From positions 1,488,001-1,552,000 of the forward strand of contig CBDDAE010000001.1 in the NCBI GenBank assembly GCA_965224795.1: a stretch of 64,000 bases of DNA, read 5' to 3'. This document shows, one piece after another, positions 43,857 through 51,686 of the stretch. The notes under the pieces were generated by a model, which had not been told where the DNA came from, ran no database searches, and was given only the letters and a program-made list of their open reading frames with translations. The stretch comes from NVTR01 sp036480115 (GTDB lineage Bacteria > Pseudomonadota > Alphaproteobacteria > Rhodobacterales > Rhodobacteraceae). Each line of letters opens with the position of its first letter. Position 1 is the stretch's first letter. A program made the translations under genes and the position numbers.

Positions 43857-44201
43857 CTAATTCAGCAACGCAATCGGTGCATTTTCATCGCGTACAAAAT
43901 CAAGTGGTGCCTTATCCACCGCCGCTGTGTTGCGTTTAAAATCGTAGACCATCTGATCATTTTCTTTCTCAGACGCTATGATCAGGCACTGATACAAATG
44001 CCGCGCACCATCATACAGATCAACCAACCCACGCAGTTGCGGCGCATCTTCAGCATCCAGTGCAAATCCGGTTTCCCAAAACCGCAAAACCGGGAAAACA
44101 TCGTCGTCCACATGCACACGTAGCCGGCTTTTCTTGCGCAATGCTACTTTTCGCGCCAGTTCTAAACCCTCGCGCACTTCCTTTGGCAGAAACTCTGACA
44201 T
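43857..44201 (-). CDS. Conserved hypothetical protein
   Basis: A 114-residue protein, predicted soluble and mixed alpha/beta, beginning MSEFLPKEVREGLELARKVA and continuing with basic RKKSRLRVHV. It has no signal peptide or membrane helix. The only notable pattern is the DDDVFPVLRFWETGF stretch; GLVDLYDGARHLYQCLI resembles the core of a small ligand-binding domain, but I do not recognise the family. It is convergent with patB across 18 bp. Confidence 0.6.
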   Translation of the reverse strand: MSEFLPKEVREGLELARKVALRKKSRLRVHVDDDVFPVLRFWETGFALDAEDAPQLRGLVDLYDGARHLYQCLIIASEKENDQMVYDFKRNTAAVDKAPLDFVRDENAPIALLN

Positions 44202-44301
44202 TGGTTAACCCTCCACACCCTGACAGGCAGTTTGCCCTGCTCTGATCACAGGTCAAGCAATCCTTTGATGGGATTCGTAAAAATTCAATTTTCCGCCAAA
44301 T

Positions 44302-45078
44302 TTAGCTAGATATTGTTGCCACTTTCGGACGTAATACATGTGGAATCGCGGGATCGTATAAAGCCGAGTCCTTAAATTCCTGAACTTCCCCCAAAGCCGG
44401 CCCAATAAGAATCAGTGCCGTGCGGGTGATTTTCTCTGCCCGCGCCTTGCTGCGAATGTCCGAAATCGTGCCCCGGATCAGGATCTGATCAGGCCAGCCA
44501 ACACGGTACGCAATCACCGCCGGACAATCAGCGCCGTAATGCGGAATCAACTGGCGCTCAATTTCCCGCAAGTTGCGCACCCCCAAATGAATGGCCAGTG
44601 TCGCGCCGGTGCGCGCAAAGTTTTCCAGCGTTTCACCCGCTGGCATATTGGTGGATTTCATCGACACCCGGGTCAACACGATCGACTGGGCAATCTCTGG
44701 AATGGTCAGTTCCTGCCCCAGCGCCGCCGCCGCCGCCGCATAGGCAGGCACACCGGGAATAATTTCGTATTCAATGCCATCCCGGCGCAGCAATCTGATC
44801 TGCTCGGCAATCGCGCCGTATAGCGATGGATCACCCGAATGCACCCGCGCCACATCCTGTCCGCGCCCCTGCGCCGCCAAAATCTCACCGTGTGTATCTT
44901 CCAATGTCATCGGTGCCGTATCCAATACCCGCGCGCCCGCAGGTGCCCCGGCAACCACGGCCTCCGGCACCAAAGAACCCGCATACAAACACACCGGGCA
45001 TTCCCCAATCACCCGCTGGGCTTTCAACGTCAAAAGCTCCGGATCACCCGGCCCCGCCCCAATAAAATATACCTTCAT
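44302..45078 (-). CDS. cobM: Precorrin-4 C(11)-methyltransferase
   Basis: SAM-dependent tetrapyrrole methylase that methylates C11 of precorrin-4. The 258-residue protein has the N-terminal GAGPGDPELLTLKAQR, the second family signature GDPSLYGAI, and a C-terminal segment RTALILIGPALG. The start MKVYFIGAGPGDPEL at 45078 is preferred over a 15-residue upstream extension that falls in a repeat element. It ends the minus-strand cob run. Confidence 0.95.
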   Translation of the reverse strand: MKVYFIGAGPGDPELLTLKAQRVIGECPVCLYAGSLVPEAVVAGAPAGARVLDTAPMTLEDTHGEILAAQGRGQDVARVHSGDPSLYGAIAEQIRLLRRDGIEYEIIPGVPAYAAAAAALGQELTIPEIAQSIVLTRVSMKSTNMPAGETLENFARTGATLAIHLGVRNLREIERQLIPHYGADCPAVIAYRVGWPDQILIRGTISDIRSKARAEKITRTALILIGPALGEVQEFKDSALYDPAIPHVLRPKVATISS

Positions 45079-45084
45079 TTCACG

Positions 45085-45118
45085 CTTTCTTCTTTTCCTA
45101 AATACCTCTGCCGGAGGC
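45085..45118 (-). repeat. Rhodobacterales-type intergenic element, short copy
   Basis: Between cobJ and cobM, the minus strand reads GCCTCCGGCAGAGGTATTT then AGGAAAAGAAGAAAG. It shares the GCCTCCGG...TATTT core with the two 45-bp elements at 47647 and 49548, and the TATTT(A)nnAAAAGAAGAAA tail with the element at 59634. No long palindrome is present in this copy. Confidence 0.6.
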
Positions 45119-45125
45119 TCCAACC

Positions 45126-46943
45126 CTACCCTGCCAGATCCCCGTCAATTTTACGCGCATAACCCCGCGGCGTGTACATCCGCGGCCCCTCGCCCAATTG
45201 CGCCAGCCTCGAATTACTTGACCCCACCAGCACCACCGTCATCATATCCACCTCATCCACATCCAGATCAGCCAAACGGCGATAGCGCACATCTTCCTGC
45301 GGCCGTCCCAGCGATGTCGCCAGCATCACTGGCGTATCTGCGGGGCGATGTTCCAGCAAAATATCGCGCGCCTCGGCCAGCAAAGTCCTGCGCCGCTTTG
45401 ACACCGGATTGTAAAACGCAATCACGAAATCCCCCTCTGCCGCCGCCCGCAAACGCTTGATAATATCCTCACGCGGCGTCAGCAAATCACTTAGCGATAT
45501 CGCACAAAAATCATGCCCCAGCGGTGCCCCGGCCCGCGCCGCCGCGCCCTGCAACGCCGACACACCCGGCGAACAGATCACCTCAGCCCGGCGCGCGCCG
45601 TCTGAAACACCATGCGCATCCGCGCCCCGATCCAGCAGCTCAAAAACCAGCGCCGCCATGGCAAAAATCCCGGCATCGCCCGAACAGATCAGCGCTACAT
45701 TCACGCCCTTACCAGCCTGTTCCAGCGCATAACGGCAGCGATCTTCCTCACCGCCCAGCGGGAAATCAGACCGCGCCTTACCCGCCGCCAATGGCCCCAA
45801 CAGATCAATGTAAAACCCGTAACCCACCAGCTCATCCGCTTCCGCGATTAACCGGCTAACTTCTGGCGTGCGCCAACTGGCCTGCCCCGGACCAATGCCC
45901 ACAACCGACAGCTTGCCGCGCGCCCGACCCACCAATTCCACAATCGGTTCAGGCGCAAATCCAACTGCACAGGTGGCCATGTCGGACTTCAGTTTTGGCT
46001 GCCCCAATCCGCCAGCCGAACCAGCCAGCGCCAGCGCTGCACCTTCCGCCACACCGTGGCAACCCACCTCAGCAAACACCACATCCGACGGGTGTTCCAA
46101 CCGCCCGGTCTCGGCCTCCAACTCTACGGAAGAAAACAGCCGCAACGGCACACCAAACTTCGCCGCCAACGCCAACACGGCCGGCTCATCCGCCTTCAAA
46201 TCAAGCGTGCCAATCGCCGCAATCGCCATGGGGTCAACTTCAACCGCCGCCAACGCACCCATAACCAGCGCTTCCAACTCGTCTGGCGGACAACCCCGCG
46301 CGCACCCCACCCCCAACGTTGTGCGCAGGGGCCGAAAGACCAGCGCTGTGCCGGAAATCTCTACCGGTTCCTGGGTCGCGATCAGATCAACCGCTTCCCC
46401 AACCGGCAGCTCATCCAACCATTTGGCGCGCGCTGCTTCATCACCACAAACCCGCGCCCCGCCCCCAGCCAACAGCGCCGCCATGGCCGGTTTTGCAGCC
46501 TCAGGGTTCGCCAAACGCCACCCGGCTGGCGGCTCATCCAGCGCAACGCCCAATGCCACATCCCCCGCCGTTGTCACCGCAGCAACACCGCCCAAAGCCT
46601 GAGCAATCTCGCGCGCCAACCGGTTCGCGCCGCGATGCCCGCCCAACAGAGGCACCACAACTGACCCATCATCCGCCACCGACACCACCGGCGGCTCAGC
46701 AGTTTTATCTGACAACAGCGGTGCCACCGCCCGGATTAATATCCCAGACGCACAGACCCCAACAATCGGCACCCCCGCCGCAAATAAATCGCGCGTGTGA
46801 TCCAGTGCGTTGTCAAAGAATGCATCCGCCTGATCCACCCGGCCAACACGCCCATGCACCAACGCGCCCAGTGCCCCGGCCACCCGATGTGCCACATCTT
46901 CACCCGAGCGTGACAACGCCAAAACAACCGGTTTCACAGCCAT
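45126..46943 (-). CDS. cobJ: CbiG-CobJ fusion: cobalamin biosynthesis protein / precorrin-3B C(17)-methyltransferase
   Basis: A 605-residue fusion. Residues 1-140 form a CbiG N-terminal domain with VPLLGGHRGANRLAREIA; about 200-335 form the CbiG_C/CobE domain with LGVGCARGCPPDELEAL. Residues 343-605 are the tetrapyrrole methylase CobJ, starting LSVVGIGPG and containing CSGDAGIFAMA and AFYNPVSKRR. CobJ methylates C17 during ring contraction; CbiG opens the lactone in the cobalt-early route and CobE serves the aerobic route. It overlaps cobI by 10 nt. Confidence 0.92.
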   Translation of the reverse strand: MAVKPVVLALSRSGEDVAHRVAGALGALVHGRVGRVDQADAFFDNALDHTRDLFAAGVPIVGVCASGILIRAVAPLLSDKTAEPPVVSVADDGSVVVPLLGGHRGANRLAREIAQALGGVAAVTTAGDVALGVALDEPPAGWRLANPEAAKPAMAALLAGGGARVCGDEAARAKWLDELPVGEAVDLIATQEPVEISGTALVFRPLRTTLGVGCARGCPPDELEALVMGALAAVEVDPMAIAAIGTLDLKADEPAVLALAAKFGVPLRLFSSVELEAETGRLEHPSDVVFAEVGCHGVAEGAALALAGSAGGLGQPKLKSDMATCAVGFAPEPIVELVGRARGKLSVVGIGPGQASWRTPEVSRLIAEADELVGYGFYIDLLGPLAAGKARSDFPLGGEEDRCRYALEQAGKGVNVALICSGDAGIFAMAALVFELLDRGADAHGVSDGARRAEVICSPGVSALQGAAARAGAPLGHDFCAISLSDLLTPREDIIKRLRAAAEGDFVIAFYNPVSKRRRTLLAEARDILLEHRPADTPVMLATSLGRPQEDVRYRRLADLDVDEVDMMTVVLVGSSNSRLAQLGEGPRMYTPRGYARKIDGDLAG

Positions 46944-47692
46944 GGATCGGCCCCTTTAGTCAGCAATATCATCGAAAAATACGGTGCATTTTCCGGCGCT
47001 TCATCCAACGGGCACACAACCTGCTCCGGCAGGCTGGCCCGCTCCACATAAACAGCACGATCCAGCAAACCCAGCCCGTCAATCACACCGCGAACTTTCC
47101 CCAAATGCCGCCCCACCTTCATGATCGCCACGCTTTCCGCCCCCTCAATCCGCACCCTTAACTCATCCGCACTCAGTGGCCCCGGCAACACTGTTACCCG
47201 CTCATTTCGCGCCGCCAGCGGCATGCCCGCCACAGCCGCGCAGGCGGTAATACTGGTCACACCGGGCACCACCTGCACATCAAACTCCCCGGACAGCCGG
47301 GCAAACAAATACATGAATGAACCATAGAAAAACGGATCACCCTCACACAAACACACAACATCCAGCCCGCGCTCCAGCGCCACCGCTATATCCGCCGCGC
47401 CCCGGTCATACGCCGCCTGCGCCGGGCCCCGGTCAACGGTCATTGGCACCTCAATCACGATCTCTTCCACACTGTCCGGCATCAAATCGGCAGCGATCGA
47501 ACGCGCAAAACTATCGCCCCCCACCAGCGCCGGGTAAGCGACCACCGAAGCCCCGGAAATCAGCCGCGCCGCCCGCAGCGTCATCAATTCCGGATCCCCC
47601 GGCCCCAACCCAACACCATACAAACACCCGGCATTCTTTTGTTCAGAAATACTCCCGCCGGAGGCCTGATTTTTCTGCGAAAAATCGCTCAT
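46934..47692 (-). CDS. cobI: Precorrin-2 C(20)-methyltransferase
   Basis: Methylates C20 of precorrin-2, entering the corrin branch. The 252-residue protein has LYGVGLGPGDPELMTLRAAR and the signature CEGDPFFYGSFMYLFARL. The first about 20 residues (beginning MSDFSQKNQASGG) are encoded by the repeat element at 47647-47691 and are absent from the usual family start. The ATG at 47692 overlaps the cobL stop by 4 nt; a TTG just before the conserved LYGVGLG is the only close alternative. Confidence 0.94.
   Translation of the reverse strand: MSDFSQKNQASGGSISEQKNAGCLYGVGLGPGDPELMTLRAARLISGASVVAYPALVGGDSFARSIAADLMPDSVEEIVIEVPMTVDRGPAQAAYDRGAADIAVALERGLDVVCLCEGDPFFYGSFMYLFARLSGEFDVQVVPGVTSITACAAVAGMPLAARNERVTVLPGPLSADELRVRIEGAESVAIMKVGRHLGKVRGVIDGLGLLDRAVYVERASLPEQVVCPLDEAPENAPYFSMILLTKGADPWL
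47647..47691 (-). repeat. 45-bp hairpin-bearing element, copy 1
   Basis: On the minus strand it begins with TGA, the cobL stop, continues GCGATTTTTC-GCA-GAAAAATC (8-bp stem, 3-nt loop), then GCCTCCGGCGGGAGTATTT. It matches the copy at 49548-49592 in 38 of 45 positions; the three loop bases differ (GCA versus TGC). Here it forms codons 1-15 of cobI in frame. Confidence 0.8.
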
Positions 47693-48888
47693 CGCTTAAT
47701 CAAACTCCACTGAGTCACCACCCGTTGCGGTTTCCAGCCGCGAAACGCCCCCAGATCTTCGGCCCGCTCCACTGACAGTTTCACCAACTGCCCGCCATGT
47801 TGTTCTTGCAACGCCACCAAGGCTGCCTCACCTTCCAACGTTACCGCATTCGCCACCAATCGCCCCAGCGGCTTTAACGCCGCCCAGGCCACTTCAAACA
47901 CCCCGTCAGACAACCCGCCGCCCACAAAAATCGCATCCGGGGCCTCTAGCCCGGCCAGCACATCCGGCGCTATACCATCGATCAATTCCAACTTCGGCGT
48001 GCCCAGCGCCAGCGCATTCGCCGCCGCCATGGCGCGGCGATCTGCCCGGGGTTCAATGCCAATCGCGCGCGCATAGCGCGCACCCCGCATCCACTCGACC
48101 GCGACTGAACCACAACCCGTGCCAATGTCCCACAACAGCGCCCCGCGCATCGGCATTAGCCGCGCCAAAGTCACCGCCCGCACCTCTTGTTTGGTCATGG
48201 TGCCATCGCTTTGAAACAGCTCATCCGCCAGCCCCGGCACCCGCGGCAACAGCGCCGCATCCCCCGCCGCCACACAGTCCACCGCCAATGTATTGAACGC
48301 CGGAACCTCATGCGCCCAATCTTGGGCAACCCCGTCAAAACGCACCTCATCCGCCCCGCCCATATTCGCCAGCACGCTCATCCGGCTGCCACCAAACCCG
48401 CGCTCCGCCAAAAATTCCGCGATCTGCCCCGGAGTCTCTGCCCCCGTGGTCAGGATCAACAACCGCGCATCCGGCTGGATGAACGCGATCATCTGCTCCA
48501 CCGGACGCCCATGCACCGTCAGCGTTTCCACATCCGCCATGCTCCAGCCCATGCGCGCCGCCGCCAGTTGAAACGCCCCGACCTGCGGATGATAAGTGAT
48601 CTCAGCCGGATCAATTTCCCGCCCGATCCGCGCGCCGACCGAAAACCACAGCGGATCACCGGACGCCAGCACCACAACACGCCGCCCCCGCATCCCCTGC
48701 AAAACCCCGATCAACGCATCAAACGGCGACGGCCATTCAACCCGCTCTGCCACCAACCCTTCGGCCAGGTTCTGATGCCGCTCACCGCCCACAATCACCT
48801 CAGCCGCCTCAACCACAGCCCGCGTTGCTGGCGTCAGCCCGAACATGCCATCCTCGCCAATGCCAACAATATGCAGCCAGGGCGTCAT
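47689..48888 (-). CDS. cobL: Precorrin-6Y C5,15-methyltransferase (decarboxylating)
   Basis: A 399-residue bifunctional enzyme. The N-terminal half is CbiE-like (GEDGMFGLTPATRAVVEAAE near residue 12, then VVVLASGDPLWFSVG), methylating C5. The C-terminal half from about 210 is CbiT-like with the SAM motif LLWDIGTGCGSVAVEWMRG, methylating C15 and decarboxylating the C12 acetate. It overlaps cobH and cobI by 4 nt each. Confidence 0.95.
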   Translation of the reverse strand: MTPWLHIVGIGEDGMFGLTPATRAVVEAAEVIVGGERHQNLAEGLVAERVEWPSPFDALIGVLQGMRGRRVVVLASGDPLWFSVGARIGREIDPAEITYHPQVGAFQLAAARMGWSMADVETLTVHGRPVEQMIAFIQPDARLLILTTGAETPGQIAEFLAERGFGGSRMSVLANMGGADEVRFDGVAQDWAHEVPAFNTLAVDCVAAGDAALLPRVPGLADELFQSDGTMTKQEVRAVTLARLMPMRGALLWDIGTGCGSVAVEWMRGARYARAIGIEPRADRRAMAAANALALGTPKLELIDGIAPDVLAGLEAPDAIFVGGGLSDGVFEVAWAALKPLGRLVANAVTLEGEAALVALQEQHGGQLVKLSVERAEDLGAFRGWKPQRVVTQWSLIKR

Positions 48889-49523
48889 CCTGTTTCCTCC
48901 GGCAAGCCAGCCGCCAGCGCATTCACCGCCGCCGACGCCATGGCCGAACCCCCGCGCCGCCCGCGCAGCGCCACAAATTCACAATCCCTTGGATCATCCG
49001 CCAGTTCGGCCTTACTTTCCGCAGCCCCAACAAACCCCACGGGAAACCCTAGGATCACCGCAGGCTTCGGCCAGCCGGAATCCAACAGTTCCAGCAAATG
49101 AAACAGCGCTGTCGGCGCATTGCCAATCGCCACAACCGCGCCTTCTATCCGGTCCCGCCACAGCTCCACCGCTGCCGCCGACCTTGTGTTACCAATCTCC
49201 CCGGCCAAGCCCGGCACGTGGGCATCATTCAGCGTCACAACCACATCATTGCCTGCCGGTAAATACCGCCGGATAATCCCGGCCCCGACCATTTCGCAAT
49301 CGCACAGCACCGGCGCGCCCGCTTGCAGTGCCGCGCGCCCAACTTCAAATGCACCCTCTGAAAACGCCAACCGATCCGCCACCTCAACCATGCCGCAAGC
49401 GTGGATCAGCCGCACCGCCATGGCGTCCATACCCCGGCCAAACCGATCCAGCCGGGCCTCGCGCCGCACAGTCGCAAAGCTCTCGGCATAAATCGCTGCC
49501 GGGTCACGCGCGTAAGGTCGCAC
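48885..49523 (-). CDS. cobH: Precorrin-8X methylmutase
   Basis: Moves the C11 methyl to C12, forming hydrogenobyrinic acid. The 212-residue protein has the active-site region RLIHACGMVEVADRLAFSEG with the catalytic His about residue 40, and the substrate motifs CDCEMVGAGI and GFPVGFVGAAESKAEL. Translation probably starts at GTG 49523, after GGGAGGG. It overlaps cobL by 4 nt. Confidence 0.95.
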   Translation of the reverse strand: MRPYARDPAAIYAESFATVRREARLDRFGRGMDAMAVRLIHACGMVEVADRLAFSEGAFEVGRAALQAGAPVLCDCEMVGAGIIRRYLPAGNDVVVTLNDAHVPGLAGEIGNTRSAAAVELWRDRIEGAVVAIGNAPTALFHLLELLDSGWPKPAVILGFPVGFVGAAESKAELADDPRDCEFVALRGRRGGSAMASAAVNALAAGLPEETG

Positions 49524-49547
49524 AACGCCCTCCCATCATTTTTCCCC

Positions 49548-49592
49548 AAATATCCCCACCGGAGGCATGATTTTTCGCAGAAAAATCGCTCA
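49548..49592 (-). repeat. 45-bp hairpin-bearing element, copy 2
   Basis: On the minus strand it begins with TGA, the cbiX stop codon, continues GCGATTTTTC-TGC-GAAAAATC (8-bp stem, 3-nt loop), then ATGCCTCCGGTGGGGATATTT. It lies between cbiX and cobH. Matching copy 1 (47647-47691) in 38 of 45 positions, it also starts exactly at an upstream stop codon. Confidence 0.8.
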
Positions 49593-50663
49593 CCCCTTCA
49601 CCCGTCGCGCACTTTCCGGCCCATGGGGATGCTTGGCATGGGGGTATTCAGCATGCACGTGATCATGGCTGTGGTCGTGATCATTGTGGTGATGATGCCC
49701 GTGATCGATATCCAAGCGGCATTCCCCGGTGCAAAAATCATCACACAGCTTGCAGGTTTCCACCGTCGCCCCCGGCGCACTGGCCCCCTGACCTTCCACA
49801 TGGTGGTGATGGCTTTCCTGCACCGCGCCCACTTCGGCCTCAAAACCCAGAACCTGGGTGCGGTATTTGCAGGTTCCACAGGTCGGCGGCACTACATCGC
49901 CCAACTGTTCGGTAATCCGTTCCGCGAATGTTTCCAACACCTTAGGGTGATCTTTCAGATACCCGGCCTTGATAAAATCAATCCCCGGATGCAGCCCCGC
50001 CACCTTATCGGTAAAGCCGTAAATTCGGTCAATCAGCACCCCGGCAAACAGGAAATACGGGAATACAATCACCCGTTTGTAACCCAGCTTTGTCACATGT
50101 TCTAAGCACGGTTCGACCAACGGAAAAGTCACCCCGGAATAGCCAACCTCGCACCAGCCAAAGCCCATGCCTTCCTGCAACATCCGCGCCACTTTGGACA
50201 CGTTGCCATTGGCATCCGGGTCCGATGCTCCGCGCCCGATCACCACCAGACAGGTTTGATCCAGCGGCAATTCACCGTGCTTTTCGTTAGCAGCTTCAAC
50301 CGCCTCACCAATCCGCGCACCAGCCGCCGCCAGCATCTTGGGGTCCACCCCCAATTCGCGCCCATAAGACAGATCAACACCATGTTTCCCAGCATAGGTA
50401 TTCAGCACCGTCGGAATATCGTTCTTGGCGTGCATGGCGGCAAACAACATCCCCGGCACCGCTAAAATCCGGTCACACCCCTTAGCCCGCAATCGGTCCA
50501 GCCCATCACGGATCACCGGATTGGCGAATTCCAGATAGCCGTAATCCACCGCCCAATCGTCTGGCAGCAGTGCCGGTAATTTTTCCGCCAGTATCGCAAA
50601 TTCATCCACTGCCACCTGACTGCGCGACCCATGCCCGCAAATCATCACCCCAATCTTTGACAT
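49590..50663 (-). CDS. cbiX: Sirohydrochlorin chelatase CbiX with metal-binding tail
   Basis: A 357-residue long-form CbiX. Residues 1-235 hold two class II chelatase modules: MICGHGSRSQVAVDEF with the metal-binding His near 9, and CLVVIGRGASDPDANGNVSK. The tail (about 240-357) carries CGTCKYR, the cluster CKLCDDFCTGEC, and a histidine-rich end (HGHHHHNDHDHSHDHVH). Such tails suggest an iron-sulfur cluster and cobalt or metal storage. CbiX inserts cobalt early, into sirohydrochlorin. The start at 50663 follows AGGAGG and is one base after the upstream gene. Confidence 0.92.
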   Translation of the reverse strand: MSKIGVMICGHGSRSQVAVDEFAILAEKLPALLPDDWAVDYGYLEFANPVIRDGLDRLRAKGCDRILAVPGMLFAAMHAKNDIPTVLNTYAGKHGVDLSYGRELGVDPKMLAAAGARIGEAVEAANEKHGELPLDQTCLVVIGRGASDPDANGNVSKVARMLQEGMGFGWCEVGYSGVTFPLVEPCLEHVTKLGYKRVIVFPYFLFAGVLIDRIYGFTDKVAGLHPGIDFIKAGYLKDHPKVLETFAERITEQLGDVVPPTCGTCKYRTQVLGFEAEVGAVQESHHHHVEGQGASAPGATVETCKLCDDFCTGECRLDIDHGHHHHNDHDHSHDHVHAEYPHAKHPHGPESARRVKG

Positions 50664-50664
50664 C

Positions 50665-50874
50665 TCAGGCCTCCTGCGGTTCATCGTCGGCTTCATCAGC
50701 CTCGTCTTCGCGTTCGCCCTTTAGCGCCCCCCAAATACCCGCTGCAATTGCCGCGCCCATGGCACCCAATGCAATCCAATGGCCATGCCCTGCGACATCC
50801 ACCAAATGACCGGGATCTGCCTGCGCACTGCCTGCCGCCAAAACGGCTGCCAATATTACCGAAATTCTCATCAT
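50665..50874 (-). CDS. DUF6732 family small membrane protein
   Basis: A 69-residue protein. An N-terminal signal peptide (cleavage near AQADPG, residue 20) precedes a His-containing segment GHLVDVAGHGHW, one membrane helix at about 32-50, and an acidic cytosolic tail rich in Glu/Asp. I place it in DUF6732, a family of unknown function. The start at 50874 is preceded by AAAGGACGT. It lies one base before cbiX, so it is the first gene of the cob operon and may act in cobalt handling; that role is inference. Confidence 0.72.
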   Translation of the reverse strand: MMRISVILAAVLAAGSAQADPGHLVDVAGHGHWIALGAMGAAIAAGIWGALKGEREDEADEADDEPQEA

Positions 50875-50940
50875 ACGTCCTTTCAGTGGGGCAAAGATTG
50901 CCGCAAGGAAAGCCGTATTTCCCTGACGATGCTGTGTGTC

Positions 50941-50963
50941 CGATCCCCAATTTGGGTCAATCG
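50941..50963 (-). promoter_or_regulatory. Operator-like imperfect palindrome upstream of DUF6732-cbiX
   Basis: The segment CGATCCCCAATTTGGGTCAATCG contains CCCA-ATT-TGGG with CGAT/ATCG at the outer ends. It lies in the 275-bp gap upstream of the minus-strand cob genes. I found no cobalamin-riboswitch B12 box in this gap, so this could be a protein-binding site. The evidence is the symmetry only. Confidence 0.3.
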
Positions 50964-51149
50964 TCAACAGCCAACCTCTCTGGCCCCATGGGCTTCGTCT
51001 GACGCTTGTATATTCAGCCCCCCGCCGACTCGCAATTGTAAATGCGCCCATTGCTTCACCAATCGCGACCGGACCGCTTGCGCAGGTATCGGCACACTTG
51101 TTGAATACAATTGGCTATCCAACGGCACGATATGCATCATCGGGTGGGG

Positions 51150-51509
51150 TTAATGCGCGCCGTAATGCTCAACCAATGCGCTCAGATCTTCCGGGCTAAC
51201 GCCGGACGGCATCATCGCGCAGGCATTGGGTATATGTTGAAAAATTGAGCCGTCAGAAAAGAAATTGCTGCTGGTCACGAAAATAATTTTCGCCGACGGC
51301 TGCCGGTAGCTTAGGAAATCGGCAATCGCAAAGGCGCTGCCCTGTTCCAAAATCAAATCCAGAATAATGATATCGACAGTCACATCCCGCAATATGTTGA
51401 TAGCTTCTATCTGGCTGCTTGCCACATCCACAAAACAGCCATGGCGCTTTAAATAACTGCCCCAGAACTGCCCGAGATTCGGGTTTTCATTGACAATAAG
51501 TACTCGCAT
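51150..51509 (-). CDS. Single-domain response regulator receiver protein
   Basis: A 119-residue receiver domain without an output domain, beginning MRVLIVNENPNLGQFW. The phospho-acceptor Asp lies in DIIILDLILEQG. The N-terminal acidic pair is replaced by Asn-Glu-Asn (NEN), and the conserved Thr/Lys stretch is IIFVTSSNFFSDGSIF. The altered acidic pocket may weaken magnesium binding. The start at 51509 is chosen over GTG at 51524. No kinase is adjacent. Confidence 0.82.
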   Translation of the reverse strand: MRVLIVNENPNLGQFWGSYLKRHGCFVDVASSQIEAINILRDVTVDIIILDLILEQGSAFAIADFLSYRQPSAKIIFVTSSNFFSDGSIFQHIPNACAMMPSGVSPEDLSALVEHYGAH

Positions 51510-51686
51510 TTTAAATTCGCCCACACCAAACGTGTATCATTCAGCCCAACACCCCACTTTCCGAAATACCTGCCTAAGTGTTAATAAGTCGTTAACGCTC
51601 TCGGTTCTTGGTTAACATTCAGAACCTATTGCACAGGCTGGAAATTTCCGATCAATAGGGGCTTGAGAATTTTAAATGGGGCCAAA

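Noticed and set aside
45868..47161. Long plus-strand frames opposite cobJ and cobI
   Set aside because: Products are proline-, alanine- and histidine-rich without motifs and run antisense to clearly conserved cob genes.
48187..49101. A 304-codon plus-strand frame opposite cobL/cobH
   Set aside because: Arginine- and histidine-rich antisense shadow; no recognisable domain and no ribosome-binding site.
50875..51051. N-terminal extension of the DUF6732 frame to 51051
   Set aside because: The added residues lack similarity, whereas the ATG at 50874 has AAAGGACGT before it and yields a normal signal peptide.
51510..51686. Possible riboswitch between the response regulator and DUF1636
   Set aside because: No B12 box (AGCCAGGAGACC-like) or GCCACTG motif was found on either strand; only an AT-rich promoter-like stretch is visible.
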